A stretch of 35,766 nucleotides of DNA from Alicyclobacillus sp. (GTDB taxonomy: Bacteria > Bacillota > Bacilli > Alicyclobacillales > Alicyclobacillaceae). A program made the position numbers and the translations under genes. The stretch lies in the NCBI GenBank assembly GCA_023512635.1, contig JAILZF010000005.1, forward strand, positions 1 through 35,766. Reading direction: 5' to 3'. Below, piece by piece: positions 1-7,170 of this stretch. The notes under the pieces are model-generated. The model made no database searches. It was not told the DNA's origin and saw only the letters and a program-made list of their open reading frames with translations. Numbering within the stretch: position 1 is the first letter of the stretch; the number at the start of each line of letters is the position of its first letter.

Positions 1-251
1 CGGCCTTGGGCTGCTAGTCATGGGTCGCGGAAGCAGGAAGCGAGAAGTAGACATTTGTCCATGAATTGCAGAACGGTCACAAAGGGGATACCTACCGGGG
101 CTGTGGGAGGCGGCGGGCGTATTCGCGGGAGCGCGGGCCCAAGGCCTGGCGGAGCCGCCATCGCGGCAGGGGGTGGGCCCGCGCGGCCGAAGCAGCGCTG
201 CGGCGGGCGCTACCTGCGGATGGTGTGGACGAGTGAAAAGGGGGATGCTTG
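1..251. other. Left-edge region with no assignable gene
   Basis: No reading frame here has a convincing ribosome binding site or family resemblance. The stretch is GC-rich, and its last bases carry the Shine-Dalgarno sequence of the following peptidase gene. It may hold the promoter of that gene, but I cannot point to a clear -35/-10 pair. Confidence 0.4.
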
Positions 252-2390
252 GTGTCAGAATCATGGCGCTGGGATCTACAAAGCCTTGCCCATCCAGAGG
301 ACGAACATCCCTGGGCCGCGTTGCAGCGCCTCCTCTCCCGTTTAGGGGTGACCCTACGACAATGGGAGACCTGTCTCCAAGATGCCAGGTCTGTCTTGCT
401 GAACAGGACGACACCGCCGGCACCCGAGGGCAAACCAGCGCCTGTTACACCTTCCATACCCATCACACCGGCTGTCCCCCCTACAGCACTCAACCAGCCC
501 GCTGCTCCCCAGCCCACCGCATCTCCCGCGGCTCGCCAGACAGAAACCTTGCTTTCCTTGATCTCCCTTTGGCAAACGGCGCGTGCACAATGGCGCGAGG
601 CGACCTCGCTGGTGACTTGTTTGACGCTTTACCCAGTGTCTGTGCAACAACAAACTGCGGACACCGCTTCCAGTCTGACGAAACAACTCTGCCGCCTGGG
701 GGAGCCAATCACAACGCTGCAGGCCGCCACAGAAAGCTGCCTGGCTGGCGTGGATGAATCCGTTTGGCAGACCGCCTTGGCTCAGCCAGCGTTGCGCCCG
801 TTGGCGCGTGTCTTGACCGAATACCGGCAGCGCGGACAAGCGCAGTTGCCAGGAGACAGTGCACGCCTCTTGGCGATGATGTTGCCAGACGCTTACCATG
901 CCTGGGAGCAGATGTACAAGGAGCTGGTGGCACGGATGCGGATTCCTGTTGCAGGGCTGCCCCTGTCCTCCGTGCGTCCAGGAGGCTCCTCCGGGGTTCC
1001 CCCTTCCCGCCCGTCAGCCGACCCCGCTGCTGCGGGCTCCCCGGTCGACAACCAGGCTGAATCCGCAGCTTCTCTGGCCAATCCCGCGGCCTCTGCCCGG
1101 CTGCTCACAGCGGACCAACTGCGGCCCTGGTTGTACCACCCCCACCGATTGCTGCGGGCAGCGGTGTGGCGCACCTGGGAACAGGCCTGGCAGCAGTACG
1201 AGGACCTGCTGGCCCGCTGCCTTAACCACCTGGCTGGGGTCCGGCTGGCGGTGTATGCGGCACAGGGCCGGCCAGATGCCCTGGACGAACCGTTGCAGAT
1301 CAACCGCTGTAGTCGCGAGGTTCTGGCCGCGATGGAGGCTGCGGTGGCCGAGTTACAGCCGCTGTTGCACACCGTGGTACGGCAACGCGCACGCCACCTA
1401 GGCAGTTCATCCTTGGACTGGCACGACCTGACCGTTCCTTTGGTCCGCTGGCAGGGCCCAGTGCCCTGCCCAGGTGTGGAGCTGGCAACCTGGATCACGG
1501 AGGTTTTCAGCCACTGGAACAAGGCTTGGGGAGAACGCGTGAAACAGTGGATCACCCAGGGCGGGATACAGGTGGGGCGTCCAGCTTTGGATGGCAGCGG
1601 CCCACAGCCCGCACACCAGGAAGACAGGCGCGCGCCGGGTGCGCAGTTCTCCTCGTTCTCCATCACCGCTCAGGAGGCGTTTTGTGTACACTTTCCTTTG
1701 CACCGCCAGGTGCGCATTCACGTCCCTTCCGTCCACGGCTGGCCGGGCGTCTTGATGCTTGCTCACGAGCTTGGTCACGCCTGCCACCAGGCGGAGTTGA
1801 TGGAGCTTCCGCCGTTGTTGCAGTCGCCCGCCGTGTGTGTCGCAGAAGCAGCCGCCCTCTGGGCGGAGGGGTGGGTACTGTCTGCTGCGCTGGCGCAGGT
1901 CCGCACCCCCAGGCAGCGCCAGTATTTGTTGGACCTCAAGGCGCGGCGGGTCCTCGACCTGTTGGCGGCCGCGCGCGCCCGGCTGCAGTTTGAGCGGGCG
2001 TTTTACACCGCCCGGCAACACGGTTGGGTCCCAGCCGCTCAACTCAACGAACTGACTCTTTCTGCCCAACGGACCGCCTTCGGCCCAGGTTTGCGGCAGG
2101 GGTTCCCGCTTGCCTGGGCCGCCCAGGGGCACGCGTTTAACACCCGGACCCCCTTTTATGACTTGGCCTATTTCATGGGGTACTTGCTCAGCGCTGCGCT
2201 GCACCAGCGCACGCAGCAAGAAGGGCCGGCGTTTGCTCCCGCGTTGAACGCACTGTTACGCGACAGCGGCCAGTTGCCGGTGGCTGAGTTGGTACACAAG
2301 ACCTTGCATGCCGATGCTGGCGATCCCGCCTTTTGGGTGGCCGCTCTGCGCCATGTGCTGGCTGATTTGACGGGCGGGATCACGTCATGA
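252..2390 (+). CDS. M3-family zinc metallopeptidase (oligoendopeptidase-like)
   Basis: Probable cytoplasmic zinc endopeptidase that cleaves short peptides. The zinc motif HELGH lies at residues 505-509 (bases 1764-1778), and the Glu of the CVAEAA segment at about residue 532 fits the third metal ligand that M3 enzymes place some 25 residues later. The C-terminal part (HxFNTRTPFYDLAYFMGY) resembles the substrate-binding end of oligoendopeptidase F. I chose GTG at 252 because a GGGGG ribosome binding site ends seven bases before it; TTG at 249 is the alternative. At 712 residues it is longer than typical PepF proteins of about 600, and two low-complexity inserts account for the excess: a Pro/Ala/Thr-rich stretch at about residues 51-97 and a Pro/Ser/Ala-rich stretch at about 232-285. 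No signal peptide is visible. The true substrate is unknown. It is convergent with the thi operon. Confidence 0.85.
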   Translation: MSESWRWDLQSLAHPEDEHPWAALQRLLSRLGVTLRQWETCLQDARSVLLNRTTPPAPEGKPAPVTPSIPITPAVPPTALNQPAAPQPTASPAARQTETLLSLISLWQTARAQWREATSLVTCLTLYPVSVQQQTADTASSLTKQLCRLGEPITTLQAATESCLAGVDESVWQTALAQPALRPLARVLTEYRQRGQAQLPGDSARLLAMMLPDAYHAWEQMYKELVARMRIPVAGLPLSSVRPGGSSGVPPSRPSADPAAAGSPVDNQAESAASLANPAASARLLTADQLRPWLYHPHRLLRAAVWRTWEQAWQQYEDLLARCLNHLAGVRLAVYAAQGRPDALDEPLQINRCSREVLAAMEAAVAELQPLLHTVVRQRARHLGSSSLDWHDLTVPLVRWQGPVPCPGVELATWITEVFSHWNKAWGERVKQWITQGGIQVGRPALDGSGPQPAHQEDRRAPGAQFSSFSITAQEAFCVHFPLHRQVRIHVPSVHGWPGVLMLAHELGHACHQAELMELPPLLQSPAVCVAEAAALWAEGWVLSAALAQVRTPRQRQYLLDLKARRVLDLLAAARARLQFERAFYTARQHGWVPAAQLNELTLSAQRTAFGPGLRQGFPLAWAAQGHAFNTRTPFYDLAYFMGYLLSAALHQRTQQEGPAFAPALNALLRDSGQLPVAELVHKTLHADAGDPAFWVAALRHVLADLTGGITS

Positions 2391-2433
2391 AGCAGGTGCG
2401 TTGGACAGTCACTCAACACTCGGCTGTCGCTGG

Positions 2434-3222
2434 TTAACTGGTGGCTGGTTGACCGATGCGGCCAGCCACCGGGCTGGAGGGGGAGGGGACGTCCGACTTC
2501 GGGATGCGCCCAGAGCGGTAGGCCAGCCGGCCCGCTTCGACGCCCAAGGCCATGGCTCGGGCCATGCCCACAGGGTCTTGCGCGCAGGCAATGGCGGTGT
2601 TAATCAGCACCGCGTCCGCTCCCAGCTCCATGGCCAAGGCGGCGTCGGACGGTGCACCGATGCCGGCGTCCACCACGACAGGAACGCGACCGTCCACCAA
2701 CTCGACAATCCGCCGCAGCCGTTCTGGGCTGGGTAGGCCTTGACCCGTGCCGATGGCTGAGCCAAACGGCATGATGGCCGCGCAGCCCGCCTCCAGCAGC
2801 CGGCGTGCCACGGTGTGGTCGTCTGTGGTGTACGGCAACACCACAAACCCTTCCGAGACGAGGATACGTGCCGCCTCAAGGGTGGCCACTGGGTCTGGTA
2901 AGAGGGTGCCGTCGTCAGGAATGACCTCCAGTTTGACCCAGTTGGAGAGGCCAGCGGCGCGCGCCAAGCGGGCAGTACGCACCGCTTCTTCGGCCGTATG
3001 GCAACCTGCGGTGTTGGGCAGCAAAAAGTAGCGGTCCACATCAATGTACGACAGCAGCGACTGCTCGCGCTGATCCAGGTTGACGCGGCGCACGGCCACG
3101 GTCACAATCTCCGCACCAGAGGCAGCCAGGGCCTCGCGCATCTGTTCAAACGTCGCGTATTTGCCCGTGCCAACCATCAAGCGCGAGCGAAACGTCCGGC
3201 CAGCAATCCGCAATTCGTCCAT
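2434..3222 (-). CDS. thiG: Thiazole synthase ThiG
   Basis: Catalyses formation of the thiazole phosphate ring of thiamine from 1-deoxyxylulose 5-phosphate, dehydroglycine and ThiS thiocarboxylate. The 262-residue protein is full length. The WVKLEV segment carries the Schiff-base lysine (Lys97), and the glycine-rich segments [12 protein letters not shown] and [13 protein letters not shown] form the phosphate-binding part of the TIM barrel. I start at the ATG of MDELRIAG, which has GGAGGAGAG just upstream; a longer in-frame start at 3276 would run through that ribosome binding site. It is the last gene of tenI-thiO-thiS-thiG, 57 bases after thiS. Its final codons form a 9-bp hairpin with the sequence just before (see 2440-2470). 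The short Ser/Pro-rich C-terminal tail is variable in the family. Confidence 0.96.
   Translation of the reverse strand: MDELRIAGRTFRSRLMVGTGKYATFEQMREALAASGAEIVTVAVRRVNLDQREQSLLSYIDVDRYFLLPNTAGCHTAEEAVRTARLARAAGLSNWVKLEVIPDDGTLLPDPVATLEAARILVSEGFVVLPYTTDDHTVARRLLEAGCAAIMPFGSAIGTGQGLPSPERLRRIVELVDGRVPVVVDAGIGAPSDAALAMELGADAVLINTAIACAQDPVGMARAMALGVEAGRLAYRSGRIPKSDVPSPSSPVAGRIGQPATS
2440..2470 (-). terminator. Hairpin at the end of thiG, no U-tract
   Basis: Inverted repeat GGTGGCTGG (2440-2448) / CCAGCCACC (2462-2470), 9 bp with a 13-base loop, overlapping the last thiG codons. It lies between two convergent genes (peptidase and thiG), so it could end transcription from either side, but no run of T follows on either strand. 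Terminator function is an inference. Confidence 0.35.
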
Positions 3223-3279
3223 GTTCTCTCCTCCTCGGCCCTGTGGCCCTCCGCGCTTCCAGCCATTCCTGCTCAAGCA

Positions 3280-3480
3280 TCAACCACCGCCGACAAAGCG
3301 CACCACTTCCAGTACGTCCCCCGGCTGCAGCACGTGGGTTGCAAACCCGGAGCGGTCGAGGATGGCTCCGTTGCACTCGACGGCAACGCGCTCTTCCCCG
3401 AGTTCAAACCACTCGAGCATCCCTTGCACAGTCAGGCCGTCCGGGATTTCACGCGGTTGGCCGTTGACGGTCACGCGCAT
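3280..3480 (-). CDS. thiS: Sulfur carrier protein ThiS
   Basis: A 66-residue ubiquitin-fold sulfur carrier. Its C-terminal glycines are adenylated and converted to the thiocarboxylate that donates sulfur to ThiG. The sequence starts MRVTVNGQPRE, has the LLxxL-like and NGAIL segments of the family, and ends RFVGGG, so the essential Gly-Gly tail is intact. The ATG at 3480 is preceded by GGAGGTGACGCTG, which lies inside the end of thiO; the gap between the two genes is 5 bases, indicating translational coupling. The upstream in-frame start at 3591 lies within thiO and is not used. A ThiF-like activating enzyme is encoded at 7171-8202 on the other strand. Confidence 0.95.
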   Translation of the reverse strand: MRVTVNGQPREIPDGLTVQGMLEWFELGEERVAVECNGAILDRSGFATHVLQPGDVLEVVRFVGGG

Positions 3481-3485
3481 CAGCG

Positions 3486-4664
3486 TCACCTCCGTTCCGA
3501 TAGATGGGCGGCAGATGCGGCTGCCGTGGCGGGGGTTGCGCGGGACTGGCCAGCGAGGGCGCCGCGCGCCTGGGGTAAGAACGCCTGCCACTGCACAGGC
3601 CAGGGCTGACTCGTGACCGAGCGGCAGACCAGCTCAGCCGTGATGGGTGTCAACAGGATGCCGTTGCGAAAGTGACCCACGGCCAGGTGCACTGGCACGT
3701 CAGGGAGTGCGCCCAGCACGGGCTGGCCCAGGGGGGACCCTGGCCGGAAACCGGTCCAGGTCCGCTCCACGGCAGCGTCGGCCAGGCCAGGGACCGCCCG
3801 GCAGTAGGCGTCCAACAGCCAAGCCAGCCCAGCCGCGGTCACGTCCCGCTGAAACCCTGCGTCGTGCTCTTCTGTGGCACCCACCACCACCGTGCCATCG
3901 CGCTTTGGGACCAAGTAGACCTCCCCGCTGTGGAGGACGCGCTGCAGGCGCAGCGCGCCCCTGGGGCGCACGGCCATCAACTGGCCCTTCACCGGCACCA
4001 CCGGGAAGGAGACGCCAAGCTGCGGCAACAGCGTCCCTGCCCAGGCTCCCGCCGCCACCACCAGAGCGCCAGCCGCCACCGTGCGCGCCGGGGTCTGCAG
4101 CAGCACGCTGTCACCCATGCAGCGCACTGCGAGCACCGGTTCGCCACAGAACACTTGACAGGTCTGGTGAACCGCCCGGGCCAGCGCCTGGACGAGCAGC
4201 GGCGCTTGGACATGGCCGTCCTCCGGCAGCCACAGCCCGCCACAGCCCGCCGACGCCGCCGGTTCGAGATGGGCCACCTCCGCCGCACTCAACCATTCTG
4301 CCCGGCTTCCTGCCGCCCGCTGCCAGGCGGCTTGCGCTTGCAGAGCCGCTGCCTGGTCAGGTGCAGGGGCCACTTTTAAAATTCCGCTGCGCACGTACTG
4401 GATGTCAATCCCGGTTTCCGCCAACAACTCCTCGGCAAACGCCGGGTAGCGTTCCCGGCTTTCCACACAAAGCTGATAGAACGGTCCTGGCTCGTGCACC
4501 TCCAATTGCGCGCCCAACATCCCTGCGGCAGCGCTCGACGCCTCCGCTCCGAGCCGATCCCGCTCAAACACGGCAACATTCAACCCGGCTTGTGCCAAGC
4601 GCCAGGCGCTCGCCATGCCAATCGCACCACCGCCCGCAACCGCGACATCGCAGACCAGGCTCAT
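3486..4664 (-). CDS. thiO: Glycine oxidase ThiO
   Basis: FAD-dependent oxidase that converts glycine to the dehydroglycine (iminoglycine) needed by ThiG in aerobic Bacillota. The 392-residue protein opens with the dinucleotide-binding segment VAVAGGGAIG (Gly11, Gly13, Gly16) and the ribose-binding Glu34 at the end of the second strand (VFERD). Near the C-terminus, GHFRNGILLTP matches the substrate- and flavin-binding motif of DAO-family glycine oxidases. Its ATG overlaps the tenI stop codon by four bases (ATGA), and GGAGGGATACGCC lies just upstream. The last about 25 residues are Ala/Ser-rich and variable. Having ThiO rather than ThiH points to aerobic thiazole synthesis. Confidence 0.95.
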   Translation of the reverse strand: MSLVCDVAVAGGGAIGMASAWRLAQAGLNVAVFERDRLGAEASSAAAGMLGAQLEVHEPGPFYQLCVESRERYPAFAEELLAETGIDIQYVRSGILKVAPAPDQAAALQAQAAWQRAAGSRAEWLSAAEVAHLEPAASAGCGGLWLPEDGHVQAPLLVQALARAVHQTCQVFCGEPVLAVRCMGDSVLLQTPARTVAAGALVVAAGAWAGTLLPQLGVSFPVVPVKGQLMAVRPRGALRLQRVLHSGEVYLVPKRDGTVVVGATEEHDAGFQRDVTAAGLAWLLDAYCRAVPGLADAAVERTWTGFRPGSPLGQPVLGALPDVPVHLAVGHFRNGILLTPITAELVCRSVTSQPWPVQWQAFLPQARGALAGQSRATPATAAASAAHLSERR

Positions 4665-5356
4665 GGCGTATCCCTCCTCTTGACCTTCGGCGCCAGTGCC
4701 CGTGCAAACGGGACCTTGGGACGGCCTGTTGCTTTTGCCATCTGCTCTTTCAGAGCCGCCGTTGCCGCCTCCGGGTCCGGGTGGTTAAGGACGGCGCCAA
4801 TCACCGCGACCCCTGCGCAGCCTGTCGCCAAGACTGCGCCCACGTTGTGCGGGTCAATGCCGCCGATGGCGATGACAGGGACGTCGACGGCTTCCACCAC
4901 CCGTTGCAAGGCCAGCAATCCGCGTGGCGGCAAGCCGGGGTGGGATTCGCTGGCGTAGATATGGCCAAACGTCACGTAGTCCGCACCCGCTGCAGCCGCT
5001 GCCAACGCTTCTTCCACTGAATGCACAGAGATGCCCAGCAGACCCCGCCACTGACAGCGGCCTGCGACCGCCCGCACCGCGTCCACCGGCAGGGACTTGG
5101 CGGCCAGGTGGACCCCGTCTGCACCAGCGGCCATGGCCACGTCCAGGCGGTCATTCACGAGCAGCAGCGGTTGCCGCCCGACGGTCTCGCAGAGCTGTCG
5201 CAAACGATGGCAGAAATCGTAGATGTCAGCGGCAGGGGCCCGCTTCTCCCGCACTTGGATCACGTCAGCGCCGCCGCGTACGCTTGCCACCAGCGCGGTT
5301 TCCAACGGCAACGCGTGGCGCTGACGGTCACTCAGCACGTGCAGTACCGCGTCCAC
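4661..5356 (-). CDS. tenI: TenI-type thiazole tautomerase (ThiE family)
   Basis: TIM-barrel protein of the thiamine phosphate synthase superfamily, 231 residues from a GTG start that has AAGGAGG seven bases upstream. Several features fit TenI, the thiazole tautomerase, better than ThiE: GISVHSVEEA where ThiE usually has a GxSTH motif, FGHIY (His132 corresponds to the catalytic histidine reported for B. subtilis TenI) where ThiE has GPIF, and GVHLAAKSLP lacking the GQxD motif of ThiE. Gene order tenI-thiO-thiS-thiG also matches the B. subtilis tenA operon. However, QVREK and VNDR are ThiE-like, so some synthase activity is not excluded. It is the first gene of the operon, behind a roughly 230-base leader with a terminator. 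The basic tail after about residue 205 is unusual. Confidence 0.8.
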   Translation of the reverse strand: MDAVLHVLSDRQRHALPLETALVASVRGGADVIQVREKRAPAADIYDFCHRLRQLCETVGRQPLLLVNDRLDVAMAAGADGVHLAAKSLPVDAVRAVAGRCQWRGLLGISVHSVEEALAAAAAGADYVTFGHIYASESHPGLPPRGLLALQRVVEAVDVPVIAIGGIDPHNVGAVLATGCAGVAVIGAVLNHPDPEAATAALKEQMAKATGRPKVPFARALAPKVKRRDTP

Positions 5357-5495
5357 GGGCAATCCTCCTTTGGTCAACCCCTGTCCTCTGGCTCGTGTTG
5401 AACACGGCCTCCTGGCCCGCACCAGGGGAGTATGCTGAGACCGTACGGTGCCTGGGTGTTTCCTGGACCGTCTTGCGCAGACCTGAAGGCCACAA

Positions 5496-5526
5496 CAAAA
5501 AACCGCACCCCGTCAGGGAGGTGCGG
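5496..5526 (-). terminator. Intrinsic terminator in the thi-operon leader (candidate attenuator)
   Basis: On the minus strand CCGCACC (5526-5520) pairs with GGTGCGG (5509-5503), followed directly by six T and TTGTTG. It lies about 140 bases upstream of the tenI start and downstream of the likely promoter, so it could end transcription before the operon. Two further hairpins precede it (5526-5549 and 5550-5576 in plus coordinates). Confidence 0.75.
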
Positions 5527-5589
5527 CGAGCTTCCAGTCTGAGCTGCGCAAACGACACCAAGAGGGATTCTCGTTTCACAACCTTGCCG
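5527..5589 (-). promoter_or_regulatory. Structured leader upstream of the thi-operon terminator
   Basis: Two stem-loops can be drawn in the transcript: AAACGA/TCGTTT (plus positions 5550-5555 and 5571-5576), and GCG-AGCT/AGCT-CGC with one bulged base (plus 5526-5532 and 5542-5549). The conserved boxes of a TPP riboswitch are absent on this strand. An alternative short pairing between GGTGT in the first hairpin and GCACC of the terminator stem is possible. Regulatory function is inferred from position and structure. Confidence 0.45.
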
Positions 5590-5624
5590 ATTGTAGGCTA
5601 ACACGCCTCACCGTCCAGCGTCAA
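5590..5624 (-). promoter_or_regulatory. Probable promoter of the thi operon
   Basis: On the minus strand a -10 box TACAAT (5595-5590) follows TGGACG (5617-5612) by 16 bases. A TTGACG (5624-5619) lies just upstream and could instead serve a weaker -10 TAGCCT (5600-5595) with 18-base spacing. Transcription would start near 5583. Confidence 0.55.
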
Positions 5625-5800
5625 GAGAGCGCAGGCTGCGGCGGGGGCGGAGAGGAGGGGGGATGACAGCGGGATCGCCCATCCTCGCGGCGTCAAGGGA
5701 AAGGTTTTTTGATAGCATAAGGGGGGCAGCATTGGGTCAAGGAAGCAGGCGACGCTGCTTGCGGTTTTGCGCGGGCGTTCGGAAAAGGGAGGGGAAAGGC

Positions 5801-6916
5801 GTGGCGGCGCCGACGTACACGTTCGTCCAAACCAAACAGGCTATGAACCGGGTACAGTCCCCAGGCATGCCCTTTCGCTGGTCGCTTAACCCGTACCGCG
5901 GGTGTACCCACGGCTGTAGTTTTTGCTATGCACGCAGCACGCACAGCTACCTAGGATTTGCGGCCGATGACACGTTTCGCACCCAGGTGCTGGTCAAAGA
6001 CAACGTCGCAGACGCCTTAGCAGAGCAGTTGGAGCAGCTGCTCAGTCGCCATCGCGGAGACCTGCAGGCGTTGCGAGCAGCTCTGGGTCCGCTCGCCATC
6101 GGCACGGCGACAGACCCGTATCAGCCTGTTGAGGCCAAAGCCCGCCGAACGCGCGCCTGTTTAGAGGTGTTGGCGCATTACCGTATTCCCGTGTCCATCA
6201 CCACCCGGTCCCCCCTGATTCTGCGCGACGTGGACTTGCTGAAGCGAATGGACGTCCAGGCCATCAACGTCAGCGTACACACCCTGGATACACAGGTCTG
6301 GCGCCGGCTGGAGCCGGCAACACCAGCCCCGCTGAAGCGTCTGCAAGCGGTGCAGCACCTGGTGGCGCACGGCCTGCCGGCGGGCGTCTTCCTGGCCCCC
6401 ATTTTGCCATGTTTGACAGATCAGACCTCGGCGCTCGAGGCGTTGGTGAAAGCCGCTTCCGTGCACCAGGCGCGTTTTGTCATTCCCTCCGTGTTGCGTT
6501 TAACCCCAGAGGTAAAGAGCTGGTTTTTTCAAGTCATAGCCGCGCATTACCCGCAGCTGTTGCCGGCACTCCAGCGTCTTTACCGTGCAGCGTATCCGCC
6601 GCAGGCGTACACCCGCCCGTTGTTAGCGCGCATCCGACGATTGCTGGCGCATTACCATGTAGCGGATCGCTGGCCTGATGCCACACAGCCCATCCCTGAT
6701 CCACCGGTTGCACCGCGTGACAGGCCATGGGCCCCGGTGGCCCGTGAACGAGCCGCGGGGCAGGGTGATGGCGTGGGCGGGGAGGCGCGGAGAAAGGCGG
6801 GAGCAGCGGGTGTGCCGGTGGATGGCAGGGCATGGGCAGAGACAGAGGCGGACACCACTGTCAAACCAAGGGATAGCATGCAGGGGCCGGTCCAGCTGAC
6901 CCTGTCGCTTTTCTGA
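5801..6916 (+). CDS. SplB-like radical SAM protein (COG1533 / Rv2578c type)
   Basis: Radical SAM enzyme with the cluster motif Cys35-x3-Cys39-x2-Cys42 (CTHGCSFCYA), the C-x3-C-x2-C spacing. The sequence WSLNPYRGCTHGCSFCYAR, the GTATDPYQP segment and the ITTRS strand are typical of the SplB-like family COG1533. These proteins resemble spore photoproduct lyase but mostly have no proven reaction. I start at GTG 5801, which has GGGAGGGG eight bases upstream; upstream in-frame codons (from 5663) look non-coding. The product is 371 residues. After about residue 300 it has a low-complexity Gly/Ala/Arg-rich tail, then ends with QLTLSLF. No photoproduct-lyase function should be assumed. A GC-rich gap follows before the ThiF-like gene. 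Confidence 0.85.
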   Translation: MAAPTYTFVQTKQAMNRVQSPGMPFRWSLNPYRGCTHGCSFCYARSTHSYLGFAADDTFRTQVLVKDNVADALAEQLEQLLSRHRGDLQALRAALGPLAIGTATDPYQPVEAKARRTRACLEVLAHYRIPVSITTRSPLILRDVDLLKRMDVQAINVSVHTLDTQVWRRLEPATPAPLKRLQAVQHLVAHGLPAGVFLAPILPCLTDQTSALEALVKAASVHQARFVIPSVLRLTPEVKSWFFQVIAAHYPQLLPALQRLYRAAYPPQAYTRPLLARIRRLLAHYHVADRWPDATQPIPDPPVAPRDRPWAPVARERAAGQGDGVGGEARRKAGAAGVPVDGRAWAETEADTTVKPRDSMQGPVQLTLSLF

Positions 6917-7170
6917 CCCTTCCCTTGGCCGGGCTCGCACACCCGCGGGTAGCGCTCGCTGTAGCTGCAAGGGGATAGAAGCCACCGTGGGAGACCATGA
7001 TTTGTCAACCACGCAGACACCACTCTGAGAACGTGATAAGATAGGTACAATCGTTCAACCGGCCGTCACCCAGCCACAGCCCTTGTGCCCACCGGCCGGG
7101 TGCAACCTGTCCACAAGCTAGGCAGCCTACCGGCTGGGCCCAAGGGTGCACCATCCGAGGGGGTGAGCAC
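6917..7170 (+). promoter_or_regulatory. Long, possibly structured leader before the ThiF-like gene
   Basis: A -10-like TACAAT lies at 7046-7051 without a good -35. The following leader can fold into nested stems: CCCAGCC (7069-7075) with GGCTGGG (7132-7138), CTTGTG (7082-7087) with CACAAG (7112-7117), CACC/GGTG (7090-7093/7099-7102) inside it, and AGG/CCT (7120-7122/7126-7128). This would be a closed multi-branch shape ending about 30 bases before the GTG start. No known riboswitch consensus is recognised. GC-rich sequence can pair by chance, so confidence is modest. Confidence 0.35.

Noticed and set aside
893-1666. 257-residue minus-strand frame
   Set aside because: It lies entirely antisense inside the M3 peptidase gene and has no supporting start signal.
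3647-5020. Long open frame (457 residues) on the plus strand
   Set aside because: It is antisense to thiO and tenI, is very Pro/Arg-rich, and has no ribosome binding site; a by-product of GC-rich codon use.
5425-5530. Possible TPP riboswitch on the plus strand (CTGAGA at 5435-5440, ACCTGA at 5481-5486)
   Set aside because: Two short boxes match, but the P3 stem, the GGATAAT and GCGTAGGGA blocks and the required spacing are missing, and the strand points away from the thi operon.
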